From NCBI RefSeq assembly GCF_021295345.1, contig NZ_JAIMJB010000005.1, positions 1-64,000 of the forward strand: a stretch of DNA of 64,000 nucleotides, in the 5' to 3' direction. A model generated the notes under the pieces. The model did no database searches. It saw only the letters and a list, made by a program, of their open reading frames with translations, and was not told where the DNA came from. Origin of the DNA: Motilimonas eburnea (GTDB taxonomy: Bacteria > Pseudomonadota > Gammaproteobacteria > Enterobacterales > CBDFNC01). The position numbers were made by a program, and so were the translations under genes. Positions 45,446 to 54,564 of the stretch are shown piece after piece (the stretch's first letter is position 1; the number at the start of each line of letters is the position of its first letter).

Positions 45446-46894
45446 ATGAAAGTAAAACAATTAGACGTAGCGGTTATTGGTGGTGGCACCGCAGGCTTAG
45501 CTGCTTACCGTGCAGCAAAAGAAACCACAGATTCGGTTGCCATCATTGAGGGTGGCCCATTTGGCACCACTTGTGCCCGAGTGGGTTGTATGCCAAGTAA
45601 ACTATTGATTGCAGCTGCAGAAAACGCCCATCAATACGAAAAATCTGCCGCTTTTGGCGTCCACCTTGGCCAACCGCAAATTAATGGTCAGCAAGTCATG
45701 TCCCGCGTCAAAGCCGAGCGCGACCGCTTTGTTGGCTTTGTGTTGGAATCCGTTGATGGCATTCCAGCGCAAGATAAGATTGCAGGTTACGCTAAATTTG
45801 TTGATGCCAACACCTTGCAAATCGGGGAAGATCTGCAAATTCAAGCCAAGCGCATTGTGATCGCCACAGGCTCTCGTCCTAGCTGGCCTGCGCCTTGGAA
45901 TGTGTTAGGGGATCGACTTGTCATTAACGATGACATTTTTGACTGGGATGACTTGCCCGAATCGGTCGCCGTGTTTGGCCCAGGTGTGATTGGCCTTGAG
46001 TTAGGCCAAGCCCTACATCGTCTTGGCGTAAAAGTACTCATGTTTGGTGTCGGTGGCCAAGTCGGCCCACTAACCGACCCAGATGTCATGGCTTACGCCT
46101 ACCAAACCTTTGCCAATGAGTTCTACTTGGATGCCGACGCTAGGGTCAGCAAGATTGAGCGCCACGGTGACAAGGTATTGCTCCAATACACAGATAAGCA
46201 AGGTAATGAACAACAAGCCTCAGTGGATTACTTGGTAGCAGCCACTGGCCGACGCCCTAATGTGGATAAAATTGGCCTTGAGCAACTCGACATCCAACTA
46301 GATGATAAGGGGGTGCCAGTTACAGATAAGTTCACCATGCAAACGTCTATCCCCAATATTTTTATTGCTGGGGATTCGAGTAACCAAATCCCCTTGCTCC
46401 ATGAAGCGGCAGATCAAGGGAAAATTGCAGGCCACAACGCAGGCATTTACCCCGACATACGTGCAGGCCTGCGCCGTACGCCGATTGCTGCGGTGTTTAG
46501 CGACCCACAAATTGCCATGGTAGGGGAAAGCTATCGTGAAATAGAACGTCGCTTAGGCAGTTGTGGCTGTTTTGCTAGCGGTGAGGTGAGTTTTGAAAAT
46601 CAAGGCCGCAGCCGGGTTATGTTAGTCAATAAAGGGCTACTTAAAGTCTATGGTGAAAACGGCACCGGTCGCTTCTTGGGAGCCGAGATGACAGGCCCCA
46701 ATGCCGAACACTTGGCCCACTTGTTAGCATGGGCTCACCAAAACAAAATGACCGTGGCACAAATGCTGGATATGCCTTTTTACCATCCGGTGATTGAAGA
46801 AGGTGTGCGTACCGCACTGCGGGATTTGAATGCCAAGCTACACCTTGGGCCAGAAATGACCCAAATGTGTATGGAATGTGGCCCAGGCTGCTAA
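45446..46894 (+). CDS. Dihydrolipoyl-dehydrogenase-like flavin disulfide reductase with Cys-rich tail
   Basis: 482 residues. An FAD-binding GGGTAGLAAYRAA is followed by the redox-active GTTCARVGCMPSK (Cys pair four apart), an NAD-binding GPGVIGLELG, the second FAD motif IFIAGDSSN and the interface His-Glu in FYHPVIEEG. The family includes lipoamide dehydrogenases; no 2-oxoacid dehydrogenase subunits are nearby, so a role in another thiol system is more likely. The last ten residues contain three cysteines (CMECGPGC), as in enzymes that pass electrons through a C-terminal thiol pair. It lies about 250 bp after the PGdx gene, behind a hairpin. Confidence 0.85.
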   Translation: MKVKQLDVAVIGGGTAGLAAYRAAKETTDSVAIIEGGPFGTTCARVGCMPSKLLIAAAENAHQYEKSAAFGVHLGQPQINGQQVMSRVKAERDRFVGFVLESVDGIPAQDKIAGYAKFVDANTLQIGEDLQIQAKRIVIATGSRPSWPAPWNVLGDRLVINDDIFDWDDLPESVAVFGPGVIGLELGQALHRLGVKVLMFGVGGQVGPLTDPDVMAYAYQTFANEFYLDADARVSKIERHGDKVLLQYTDKQGNEQQASVDYLVAATGRRPNVDKIGLEQLDIQLDDKGVPVTDKFTMQTSIPNIFIAGDSSNQIPLLHEAADQGKIAGHNAGIYPDIRAGLRRTPIAAVFSDPQIAMVGESYREIERRLGSCGCFASGEVSFENQGRSRVMLVNKGLLKVYGENGTGRFLGAEMTGPNAEHLAHLLAWAHQNKMTVAQMLDMPFYHPVIEEGVRTALRDLNAKLHLGPEMTQMCMECGPGC

Positions 46895-46914
46895 CCCTTG
46901 CACTCGAGCTGCTC

Positions 46915-47180
46915 TATACCCAATCAACCTGGAGATGCTTGATTTCAGCAAGAGTTTACAGGCGTTTAGGCAAGGCATTGATTGCAGGTAATGGTTGTTC
47001 CCTTATCAAAATCAATAACGCGGCATAAACGCCTGTAAAACTTGCCCTTTGGAAGCGCCACCGTACTTCCACTACGTTGTTACGCTAATGTAGAAGGTGC
47101 CTACATTCCTGCATTAGCGTGCCTAGTATTGAAAGCACGGTGGCGCTCTGAAACATGCATCTTCAAGTAGATTGGGTATA
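46915..47180. repeat. MITE-like palindromic element, copy 2 (266 bp, inverted)
   Basis: Same ends, TATACCCAATCAACCTGGAG and GTAGATTGGGTATA, and the same two hairpins as the copy at 21743-22010 but in opposite orientation, with a few point differences. It fills most of the gap before the next lipoprotein gene. From 47181 to 47321 there is a promoter region with an 8-bp hairpin (TGAAAATG at 47279-47286, CATTTTCA at 47300-47307) just ahead of the ribosome site. Confidence 0.85.
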
Positions 47181-47321
47181 GATCCAAAACGGCTTGTTGA
47201 GCGGCTCACTATTTTGCCTTTCAGTCTGCGCTAACCCTCGCTTACAATGACCTTTAGTTGACAGGAAAATAAATATCCTGAAAATGTAAACCTCTATCTC
47301 ATTTTCAAAGGATGTTGGGCA

Positions 47322-48626
47322 ATGATGGTGTTACGATGCGGGCTACTAGCCACCATTTTACTTGTTAGTGGCTGTGGCGGTGGCTCCCTTGATTTATCGG
47401 GTAAGCCCAGTGACGGCGGCGGAGGCTCGACGCCTGAAGTGCCAAGCGATAGCTTAATTTTAGCGCGAAGCGATAGCCCCTATGCCGACAAGCTTATCCC
47501 CTGTGTTCTTGGCTTACAGGCCAATAACGCTTGTTCCTTAAATGAACTGAACTTTATCTACCAAGCGACCCCTAATCCTACTGTTGAAGACATCATGAAC
47601 CGGGTAGTGGTGTCAGATATATGGATGGCACGGCGCTTTGAAGAGATGCTCAAGCACCCTAACATGCCTAATACCATGTTGCCCTTGTTCCAGAGTGTGC
47701 GCGCCGTGGTGATCAGTAAAGACATTCGCCCTGCCTTTTTTAGCCTTTACTCAGGGGCCATCTATTTAGACCCAGACTTTATTTGGCTAACCAACGCGGA
47801 AAAAGCCACCATTAACAAAGATGAAGATGCGCGCGCCGAATTTGCTCGCCAATTTGACTTTTTAGCTACCCAGCGCTTTGTCAAAAATAATGCCCGTGCG
47901 TTTCCAGCAGGCACTCTCAGTGATCGAACCGAACGCAGTTTAGCGGCAACAGTTCCCTTATTGGCAAGCCTGCTATTTCATGAATTAGCTCATGCCCGTG
48001 ATGCATACCACAGTACCTTTCTCGATACCCTAACCCCTTCCGATACGCGCTTATCGGACATCTTTCAAAACCGCACGATTAAGGTGATGAACCAGCAGCT
48101 ATTTGTCGACACATTTGCCTTAACCGACAAAAATATGAAGTCATTATCTCAGGCACTCTACGGGGGCCAAACACCAACGGCAGAGCAAAAGGCTTACACC
48201 GCAGCCGAGGTGGGCGCGATGCTTGAGGGAGAAGGGGCCAACGATCAATACGCTTATTACACAGGCTATGAAGATTTCGCCATGTTGTTTGAAGAAACCA
48301 TGATGAAATATCACTACAACATCGACCGTGATGTTGTTTATCTTGAAGTGCCTGATGAGTTGACTAAATGTGACGATTATGTGGTGGGTTGGGGTCAACG
48401 TAATCGCATTGCCGCCAGTGAAGTTCGCCCTCGCGCCCAAATGGTGGCAAGAAAAGCATTAGCCAATATCAGTGGTAATGAATTGTTAGAAATTGATGCA
48501 TTCTTCAGTCGCCTAGGCTCACCCACAAGTCTACCTCTAATCGGCTACTGTTCTTCAATTAATCCAAATAGTCGCAGCTTAAGTGACAGTCAATTTGACC
48601 CACGCTTAGACAGCATTCGCTACTAA
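47322..48626 (+). CDS. Lipoprotein with HExxH motif, predicted zinc metallopeptidase
   Basis: 434 residues with a lipobox LVSGCGGG (Cys about 18) and a short Gly/Ser-rich linker. In the middle, LLASLLFHELAHARDAYH holds a HELAH zinc motif (about residues 222-226), and a conserved acidic run YEDFAMLFEETMMKYHY about 95 residues later could supply the third ligand as in gluzincins. The overall family is not one I recognise. I infer an outer-membrane-anchored protease. The second ATG at the start is equally possible. It stands alone. Confidence 0.6.
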   Translation: MMVLRCGLLATILLVSGCGGGSLDLSGKPSDGGGGSTPEVPSDSLILARSDSPYADKLIPCVLGLQANNACSLNELNFIYQATPNPTVEDIMNRVVVSDIWMARRFEEMLKHPNMPNTMLPLFQSVRAVVISKDIRPAFFSLYSGAIYLDPDFIWLTNAEKATINKDEDARAEFARQFDFLATQRFVKNNARAFPAGTLSDRTERSLAATVPLLASLLFHELAHARDAYHSTFLDTLTPSDTRLSDIFQNRTIKVMNQQLFVDTFALTDKNMKSLSQALYGGQTPTAEQKAYTAAEVGAMLEGEGANDQYAYYTGYEDFAMLFEETMMKYHYNIDRDVVYLEVPDELTKCDDYVVGWGQRNRIAASEVRPRAQMVARKALANISGNELLEIDAFFSRLGSPTSLPLIGYCSSINPNSRSLSDSQFDPRLDSIRY

Positions 48627-48639
48627 TTGTATCGAAGAG

Positions 48640-49653
48640 TTAAGCGGCAGATGAACGCTTAACTCTTCTTAAGTCCCGATAGTCAAATGGATCTATCAGT
48701 ACATTATTAACCTTAGCGCCTTGCGCGATCGCTTTTTCTTTGGTTGTTCTTACCATGGCTGGATCGCCAAATAAATAAACCTTAAACGCCGCCAATGAAC
48801 TAAACCTTGCTAGGGCCAACTCTGCCATATTGCCCTGAAAATACTGTGCAGGTAAGTCTTCCCTCACTTGGTGCTGGTCATCTAAACAAGGCCGATAATG
48901 AAAGTTGTCAAAGGCCTCATCCATGCTCAACAGCTGCTGGTGAAAGTACAAACCCGCTAAGGTTTTACTGCCATGATAAAGATAAATTTGGCCGGCAAAC
49001 CCCGAATCCAAGGCATCACGAATAACCCCCAATGCGGGAGCGAGCGCGCAGTCATTGGCAATTAATAACAAGTTCATATGACTAGGCGTATCATAATAAA
49101 ACGCACGTCCATACGGCCCTTGAATGTCGATACAATCTCCCACCTTAGCTTCGTCAATTAACCAGTTACTGAGCACGCCATTTTTCATTCGCTCAATATG
49201 AAACTCTAAAGCCCCACCGCGCGCGGGCAAGCTGGCAATCGAGTAGCTACGCGTTTCACCATCGTCACGGCGAAAATTAAGAAATTGCCCAGCATGGTAA
49301 TAAATGGGATTAGCAGGCTCTAACTCCAACACACAGACCTTATTATTGATCATGCGTTTAGCCGTGATCACGCCCCGCCCAAGATAATCGGCGCGCTTGC
49401 CTGTGGTTAACACCACATCCGAGTCGCAAAAAGCACTGCACGTTTTGTAATAATCTTGTAGCGCAAGAGTCTCGCGTAAGCCTTGCTGCGCTTCTTCATC
49501 TATCTCGCCGCTGACTTTTTGAAGGATGCAGCTTTGGCAAACCCCCGTTTTGCACGAATAGGGGATACTAACCCCTGCTGCCAATAGGTTATCAAGAAGT
49601 GATTTACTGGTATCGAGCGGGAAAGTCTGGCCGTTGAATGTTAGGGTTGCCAT
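48640..49653 (-). CDS. Ferredoxin-NAD(P)H reductase fusion (2Fe-2S plus FNR-type domains)
   Basis: 337 residues. The N-terminal plant-type ferredoxin (1 to about 90) has SCKTGVCQSC and a distal Cys in YYKTCSAF. The FAD domain (about 95-195) has RSYSIAS and the NAD(P) domain has NDCALAPALGVIRDAL, with YLFGDPAMV at the end. This is the layout of reductase components of oxygenases and of CDP-6-deoxy-type reductases. No oxygenase is nearby. The physiological electron acceptor is unknown. Confidence 0.85.
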   Translation of the reverse strand: MATLTFNGQTFPLDTSKSLLDNLLAAGVSIPYSCKTGVCQSCILQKVSGEIDEEAQQGLRETLALQDYYKTCSAFCDSDVVLTTGKRADYLGRGVITAKRMINNKVCVLELEPANPIYYHAGQFLNFRRDDGETRSYSIASLPARGGALEFHIERMKNGVLSNWLIDEAKVGDCIDIQGPYGRAFYYDTPSHMNLLLIANDCALAPALGVIRDALDSGFAGQIYLYHGSKTLAGLYFHQQLLSMDEAFDNFHYRPCLDDQHQVREDLPAQYFQGNMAELALARFSSLAAFKVYLFGDPAMVRTTKEKAIAQGAKVNNVLIDPFDYRDLRRVKRSSAA

Positions 49654-49798
49654 AAAAAACCTTTAGCTATCGCTTACTCATCTGAACTCGCCCGAGAGCG
49701 TAAACAGAGAAAAGTAACGCACGTCCATTTGTACTTGTTTTTTAGGTATAGAAGAAAATGAAGACTTGAGCGAACGTTTAATGGTCAAAAAAACACCA

Positions 49799-49825
49799 CA
49801 AAAAAGCCACCCGTTCGGGTGGCTT
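49799..49825 (-). terminator. Intrinsic terminator after the choice-of-anchor I gene
   Basis: Minus strand: AAGCCACCCGAA with CGGGTGGCTT (stem over 49804-49825) runs into TTTTTTG. About 40 bp after the stop. Confidence 0.85.
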
Positions 49826-49862
49826 CAAATCAGCACCAAAAAGGCTGTTTGTTTTCTTAGGC

Positions 49863-51656
49863 TTATTTCAGCTGGTAAACCGAAGTAGAGCCACTCACTT
49901 CATTACCAATAATCAGTAGCGGGTAACCCGTTGGGCTGTCTTTTTGGCTAACAAACAACATGCCTTCAGGCCCCACATCACCGGCCGCTTCTTTGGATGG
50001 GTCTTTACTGAAGTCGCGATTGATAGTGTAGCTGACAAATTTCGCTTCGGCAGGCACGGTCACATCGTACATCATAAAACCACCGACACGCTCTAAGCCG
50101 ATAAAGGCATAAGTACGACCATCGATTTCACCAATAGTGAGCGCTTCTGGCTCAGGGCCTTTGGCACTTGAGCGGTCGTTTTTCTTGTGGGTTTGTGCAC
50201 GATCATTGCTGGCGTTAAAGTTCTCTTTAACACGCTGCGCGGTGATACGTTCAAAATCGCTGCCCGAATCAAAAACCAGCTCACCCGACTCAGACCAAAT
50301 TGAGAAAGAGCGCGCACCATAAGAATAGAGAGTTTCATATTCACCGTTGGCGTTCTTACCTAAGGTATTGGTAATTTTCAGTCGACCCAATTGAGTTTCA
50401 TCGGTTTTATCCTTCAGAGCGGCGCTGAACTTCTCGCTATCGACTAAGTCTTCAACGCGGTATTCTTCATTGAAGGCTAGGCAGCCATCATCTTCGTCCC
50501 AAGCTAGACCGCCCTGTTTAGTACATTCGGCCTCACTGGCATCGAAGAAATATTCACGAGCATCACCTTCATTCGCCGTCACAAAGTAGTGTTGGCCATT
50601 CACGCTGTAGCTGGCAATGGAATCCGGTTGATACATGCCCACCACATTGTTCCATGGGCGGATGTTGATCTTAGCCTTACCGTTCGCTAACACCACGCCA
50701 TCAATGCTATCGATATTGTCACGATCATTAAGATCAAGGGCATTATTAACTTGGCTGTAATCTTTGTAACCTAAGGCAATCAGTTGCTTGATCTCACCGT
50801 TTTTAACATCCACGACGGCAACGCCGTTGTTTTCTTGCAGTGACACAAAAGCCGTGCTGCTATCAGCCGTTACACTGATGTACTCGGGCTCTAAATCTTG
50901 TGCCAAGGTGGATGCAACGCCTTGCATGCTCTTACCATACACACGTAGGTCAGCCGGCACTTCACCCGCGCGCTTGCCACCTTGGTTAAACTCAGCAAAG
51001 CTCAGTTCAATGGCTTCGCTTGGCTGGCCTTGGTTGATTTTAATCAGGCTGATAGAGCCTTCAGGATCCACATTGTAGTCACCCGACGGCTCACCTTCGT
51101 TCGCGACTAAGACCGTTTTACCGTCAGGAGCAAATGTGATCATGTCAGGTAAGTAGCCTACTTTTACGGCCTTGATAAAGGTGATCTTGCCATTCTTAGC
51201 CACCTTATAAAAAGCAGCATAGCCACGACCTTGTCGTTTATTGCCATTACCATCACCCGCTTCAATAGCCACCGCTAATAAATCACCCGATACCGAGACG
51301 CTGTTGGCCGCCCCTACCAGTGGATCTGCCACATCTTTTCTAACGTCTAAGGTTGTTAACTTAGGTAGATTATTCAGTGTTAAAGGGTTATTCACCTTGG
51401 CCTTAGCCTTAAGTTTACGGCCATCAAGCACGTCGATAGCACCACTGTTAGCATTCACCACAAAAATTTGTTTGGTGCGTTTATTAAAGCTAACAATTTC
51501 TGCCGCACTTTCATCAAAAACACCCGTTGCATGACGTGCAATTAATGTCGGAACAGGTGCTTTCGTCGCCGCCGTTTCAGCGCCAGCGACAGCCAGACCT
51601 TGATAAGCTAACGCCAGACTGCTGATTAAAAGTGTATTAATGCCCTTAAATTTCAT
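49863..51656 (-). CDS. Secreted choice-of-anchor I domain protein
   Basis: 597 residues with a signal peptide ending at about 25 (GLAVAGA). Beta-propeller-like repeats and the signatures FAPDGKTVLVANEGEPSGDY, YISVTADSSTAFVSLQENNG and the late GPEPEALTIGEIDGRTYAFIGLERVGG are typical of choice-of-anchor I proteins, sometimes annotated as alkaline phosphatase-like. No sorting tail is seen, so it should be periplasmic or released. A Fur-box-like site lies 34 bp before the ATG, pointing to induction under iron limitation. It has its own terminator. Confidence 0.87.
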   Translation of the reverse strand: MKFKGINTLLISSLALAYQGLAVAGAETAATKAPVPTLIARHATGVFDESAAEIVSFNKRTKQIFVVNANSGAIDVLDGRKLKAKAKVNNPLTLNNLPKLTTLDVRKDVADPLVGAANSVSVSGDLLAVAIEAGDGNGNKRQGRGYAAFYKVAKNGKITFIKAVKVGYLPDMITFAPDGKTVLVANEGEPSGDYNVDPEGSISLIKINQGQPSEAIELSFAEFNQGGKRAGEVPADLRVYGKSMQGVASTLAQDLEPEYISVTADSSTAFVSLQENNGVAVVDVKNGEIKQLIALGYKDYSQVNNALDLNDRDNIDSIDGVVLANGKAKINIRPWNNVVGMYQPDSIASYSVNGQHYFVTANEGDAREYFFDASEAECTKQGGLAWDEDDGCLAFNEEYRVEDLVDSEKFSAALKDKTDETQLGRLKITNTLGKNANGEYETLYSYGARSFSIWSESGELVFDSGSDFERITAQRVKENFNASNDRAQTHKKNDRSSAKGPEPEALTIGEIDGRTYAFIGLERVGGFMMYDVTVPAEAKFVSYTINRDFSKDPSKEAAGDVGPEGMLFVSQKDSPTGYPLLIIGNEVSGSTSVYQLK

Positions 51657-51689
51657 TATTTTCCCTAATTGTTATGGTTATCAAATTCA

Positions 51690-51708
51690 GCTAATGCTAA
51701 TGATTATT
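51690..51708. promoter_or_regulatory. Fur-box-like site before the choice-of-anchor I gene
   Basis: The plus-strand 19-mer starting GCTAATGCTAATGATTATT matches the Fur consensus at 15 of 19 positions by eye. It is 34 bp upstream of the ATG at 51656. Confidence 0.55.
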
Positions 51709-51908
51709 TATTACAATTAAGTTTACTTTTTGTTTCACCCAAATGACAACAAAAAGCCGCTAATAATTAAATAGTTATAAGAAAAGAGTTGGTTTTTGGT
51801 AAGAAAAATAAGACAAGCTAAGTCTCAAGCATGATCAATTAAAAGCTCAATACCAGCCAAAAGCATGAATAGAAACCGCCCTTTTACGGGGCTAGGATTC
51901 ACCCGTTA

Positions 51909-51938
51909 GGTGGCAGTGGAATCGGTTCCACTCCCACC
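51909..51938. repeat. REP-like hairpin downstream of fre
   Basis: GGTGG and CCACC form the outer arms and GTGGAA/TTCCAC around TCGG the inner stem. There is no U-tract. The rest of the interval 51709-51966 shows nothing else that I can support. Confidence 0.5.
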
Positions 51939-51966
51939 AAGATCAATTTAACTTCGCTATCAGTGA

Positions 51967-52662
51967 CTACTTAATAAATTCAAAAGCATCACCGTATAGA
52001 TGAGCTTCTTCGATGCCCTGAGCGCGAAAATCTTCACGTGCCGCGCCTGACATCTCAAAGCGGCCCGCGATGTAAACGTCATAGCCTTCAAGGCTAACAA
52101 AATCGGCGAGTACGGCCTTATGTACCAGACCCGTGCGACCACCGGCGACCTCACCCTCTTCAACCACAGGGATATACGTGATATGTGAATGTTGCTCAGC
52201 AAGCTGAACAAGCGTTTGGTGAGCATAGAGGTGCTCAGGCTGTTTAACACCCCAATAAACAAATATTGGCTGTTTGTTGGCCGTGGTTAGGCTGTAATCG
52301 AGGATCGATTTAACGTAAGAAAAACCCGTACCGCCGGCAATTAAGATAACAGGGCGTTTTGATTCTTCACGGTAAAAAGCCTTACCCGAGGCAATTTCAA
52401 CAGTGAGTTCACCCGTTGCTTTGACTTTGTCGATCACTTCCATCGCATACGGATTATGCTCAGAGGCGCCAATATGTAGCTCAATCACGTCCGAAGTTGG
52501 GCTATTGGCAATAGAAAAAGGTCGTTTGTCTTTTTCTCCCATCACGACAGTTAAGTACTGGCCTGCAATAAACGGGGCGTCTTGATCCGGTTTAAGCACC
52601 AACTTATACACAAAATCGGTGAATTGAGAGAGTTCAACTAATTTACAACTATATGATTTCAT
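51967..52662 (-). CDS. fre: NAD(P)H-flavin reductase
   Basis: 231 residues. The FAD/FMN-binding RPFSIANSP and FIAGQYLTV, the NAD(P) motif LIAGGTGFSYVKSIL and the end GDAFEFIK match Fre/LuxG. It reduces free flavins with NAD(P)H; reduced FMN is needed by UbiX to make the prenylated cofactor of UbiD. It is the third gene of an operon ubiD, ferredoxin, fre with gaps of 18 and 15 bp. Confidence 0.93.
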   Translation of the reverse strand: MKSYSCKLVELSQFTDFVYKLVLKPDQDAPFIAGQYLTVVMGEKDKRPFSIANSPTSDVIELHIGASEHNPYAMEVIDKVKATGELTVEIASGKAFYREESKRPVILIAGGTGFSYVKSILDYSLTTANKQPIFVYWGVKQPEHLYAHQTLVQLAEQHSHITYIPVVEEGEVAGGRTGLVHKAVLADFVSLEGYDVYIAGRFEMSGAAREDFRAQGIEEAHLYGDAFEFIK

Positions 52663-52677
52663 AACCCTTCCTAACGC

Positions 52678-52941
52678 CTAAAGCTTAATTTCCAAATCTG
52701 ATAATGGCTTGGCTAGGCAAGCATAAGTCCAACCTTGCGCCTGCTCTTGCTCAGTTAACCAAGGCTCCATGGCGCCGTATATCACCTCGCCCTTAACTCG
52801 TTGACAAATGCAACTTTGACAACCGCCTGTGCGGCAACGATAGGGAAAAGCCACATCCTGTCGGATCGCCGCAGCCAAAATGGTTTCGTTTTCAAAAATG
52901 TCGAATTCTACCCCATCTGGTAGCAATCTGGCTTTAAACAT
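52678..52941 (-). CDS. Small 2Fe-2S ferredoxin
   Basis: 87 residues, plant-type fold. The cluster ligands are CRTGGCQSCIC (residues about 36-46) and a distal Cys in YACLAK. It resembles the ferredoxin half of the fused reductase at 48640-49653. Its position between ubiD and fre suggests that it takes electrons from Fre or serves a ubiquinone-pathway hydroxylase; E. coli has no ferredoxin gene at this place. Confidence 0.88.
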   Translation of the reverse strand: MFKARLLPDGVEFDIFENETILAAAIRQDVAFPYRCRTGGCQSCICQRVKGEVIYGAMEPWLTEQEQAQGWTYACLAKPLSDLEIKL

Positions 52942-52959
52942 TTAACATTTTGTTCATTT

Positions 52960-54441
52960 TTATCGCTTTAATGGCGTTTCTATGCCTAAATCATCCCAAA
53001 TCGCATCGATACGCTGGGTCACTTCGGCATCCATCACAATGGGCTCGCCCCACTCTCGATTGGTTTCCCCCGGCCATTTATTGGTCGCGTCTAGGCCCAT
53101 TTTGGAGCCCAAGCCAGAAACCGGCGAAGCAAAGTCAAGGTAATCAATCGGCGTATGGTCAATCAGAGTGGTGTCACGGGTTGGGTCCATCCGAGTTGTG
53201 ATCGCCCAAATCACATCATTCCAATCTCGCGCATTAACGTCATCATCACAAACAATCACAAACTTGGTGTACATAAATTGGCGCAAGAATGACCACACCC
53301 CCAGCATCACACGCTTGGCATGACCTGGGTATTGCTTCTTGATAGTGACCACCGCCATGCGGTATGAACACCCTTCAGGAGGCAGGTAAAAGTCTACAAT
53401 TTCAGGAAATTGCTTTTGGATTATCGGCACAAACACTTCATTTAGCGCCACCCCTAAAATCGCGGGCTCATCGGGTGGACGGCCGGTATAAGTACTGTGA
53501 TAGATCGGGTTTTCCCGCATGGTGACATGGGTGACGGTAAACACAGGGAACTCATCCACCTCATTGTAGTAACCAGTGTGGTCGCCATAAGGCCCCTCAG
53601 GCGCCATTTCATCTGGATACAAGTAGCCTTCTAACACAATTTCAGCACTGGCAGGCACTTCTAAATCGTTTGAGATACTTTTCACCACTTCGGTGCGCCC
53701 ACTCCGTAACAAGCCCGCAAAGGCGTATTCACTTAAGGTATCGGGCACTGGAGTCACGGCACCTAAGATGGTGGCAGGATCGGCACCTAACGCCACCGAA
53801 ACCGGATAGGGTTGGCCAGGGTTTTGCTGCTGAAATTCACGAAAGTCGAGCGCGCCACCACGATGGGATAACCAACGCATAATCAGTTTGTTCTTACCTA
53901 GCACCTGCTGGCGATAAATACCTAAATTCTGACGCTTTTTATTGGGACCTCGGGTAATGGTTAATCCCCAAGTCACCAACGGAGCCACATCGCCCGGCCA
54001 ACAGCGCATCACAGGTATCTTGGTTAAATCGACCTCGTCACCCGCCAGCACAATTTGCTGACATGGGGCTTTGGATAATTTCTTAACCGGCATATTCAGT
54101 ACTTGTTTAAAGATGGGGATTTTTTCCCACAACTCTTTTAATCCCTTCGGCGGCTCAGGCTCTTTTAAGTAAGATAACCAAGTGCCCACATCACGCAAAG
54201 CAGATACTTCTTGTTGACCCATACCCAAAGCAACGCGCTCTGGGGTACCAAATAAATTAGCCAGTACGGGCATGTCATAGCCCACTGGGTTTTCAAATAA
54301 TAATGCTGGCCCCCCGCCCTTCAAGGTGCGGTCTGCGATTTCGGTCATTTCAAGATTGGGATCAATCGGCTGACTGATCCGTTTTAGTAAACCACGTTGC
54401 TCAAGCAGCGCAATAAAATCTCGTAAATCTTTATACTTCAT
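52960..54441 (-). CDS. ubiD: 4-hydroxy-3-polyprenylbenzoate decarboxylase
   Basis: 493 residues from the ATG at 54441, giving the usual [10 protein letters not shown] and a length close to E. coli's 497; a longer frame adds 15 untypical residues. The prenyl-FMN and metal site stretches [26 protein letters not shown], with [15 protein letters not shown] and HRGGALDF, are those of UbiD. It decarboxylates the ring precursor in ubiquinone synthesis. It leads the operon with ferredoxin and fre. Confidence 0.96.
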   Translation of the reverse strand: MKYKDLRDFIALLEQRGLLKRISQPIDPNLEMTEIADRTLKGGGPALLFENPVGYDMPVLANLFGTPERVALGMGQQEVSALRDVGTWLSYLKEPEPPKGLKELWEKIPIFKQVLNMPVKKLSKAPCQQIVLAGDEVDLTKIPVMRCWPGDVAPLVTWGLTITRGPNKKRQNLGIYRQQVLGKNKLIMRWLSHRGGALDFREFQQQNPGQPYPVSVALGADPATILGAVTPVPDTLSEYAFAGLLRSGRTEVVKSISNDLEVPASAEIVLEGYLYPDEMAPEGPYGDHTGYYNEVDEFPVFTVTHVTMRENPIYHSTYTGRPPDEPAILGVALNEVFVPIIQKQFPEIVDFYLPPEGCSYRMAVVTIKKQYPGHAKRVMLGVWSFLRQFMYTKFVIVCDDDVNARDWNDVIWAITTRMDPTRDTTLIDHTPIDYLDFASPVSGLGSKMGLDATNKWPGETNREWGEPIVMDAEVTQRIDAIWDDLGIETPLKR

Positions 54442-54564
54442 GTGCGAAAACCTGTGTTGCGAAGGCAATAGTATATACTCAAGCAAAAATTAATTCAGAA
54501 TTTGCGTGAGGAATGAAAAGTCAGACGAGAATACGGCCAAGCAAATATTTTAGCTTAAAACAGA

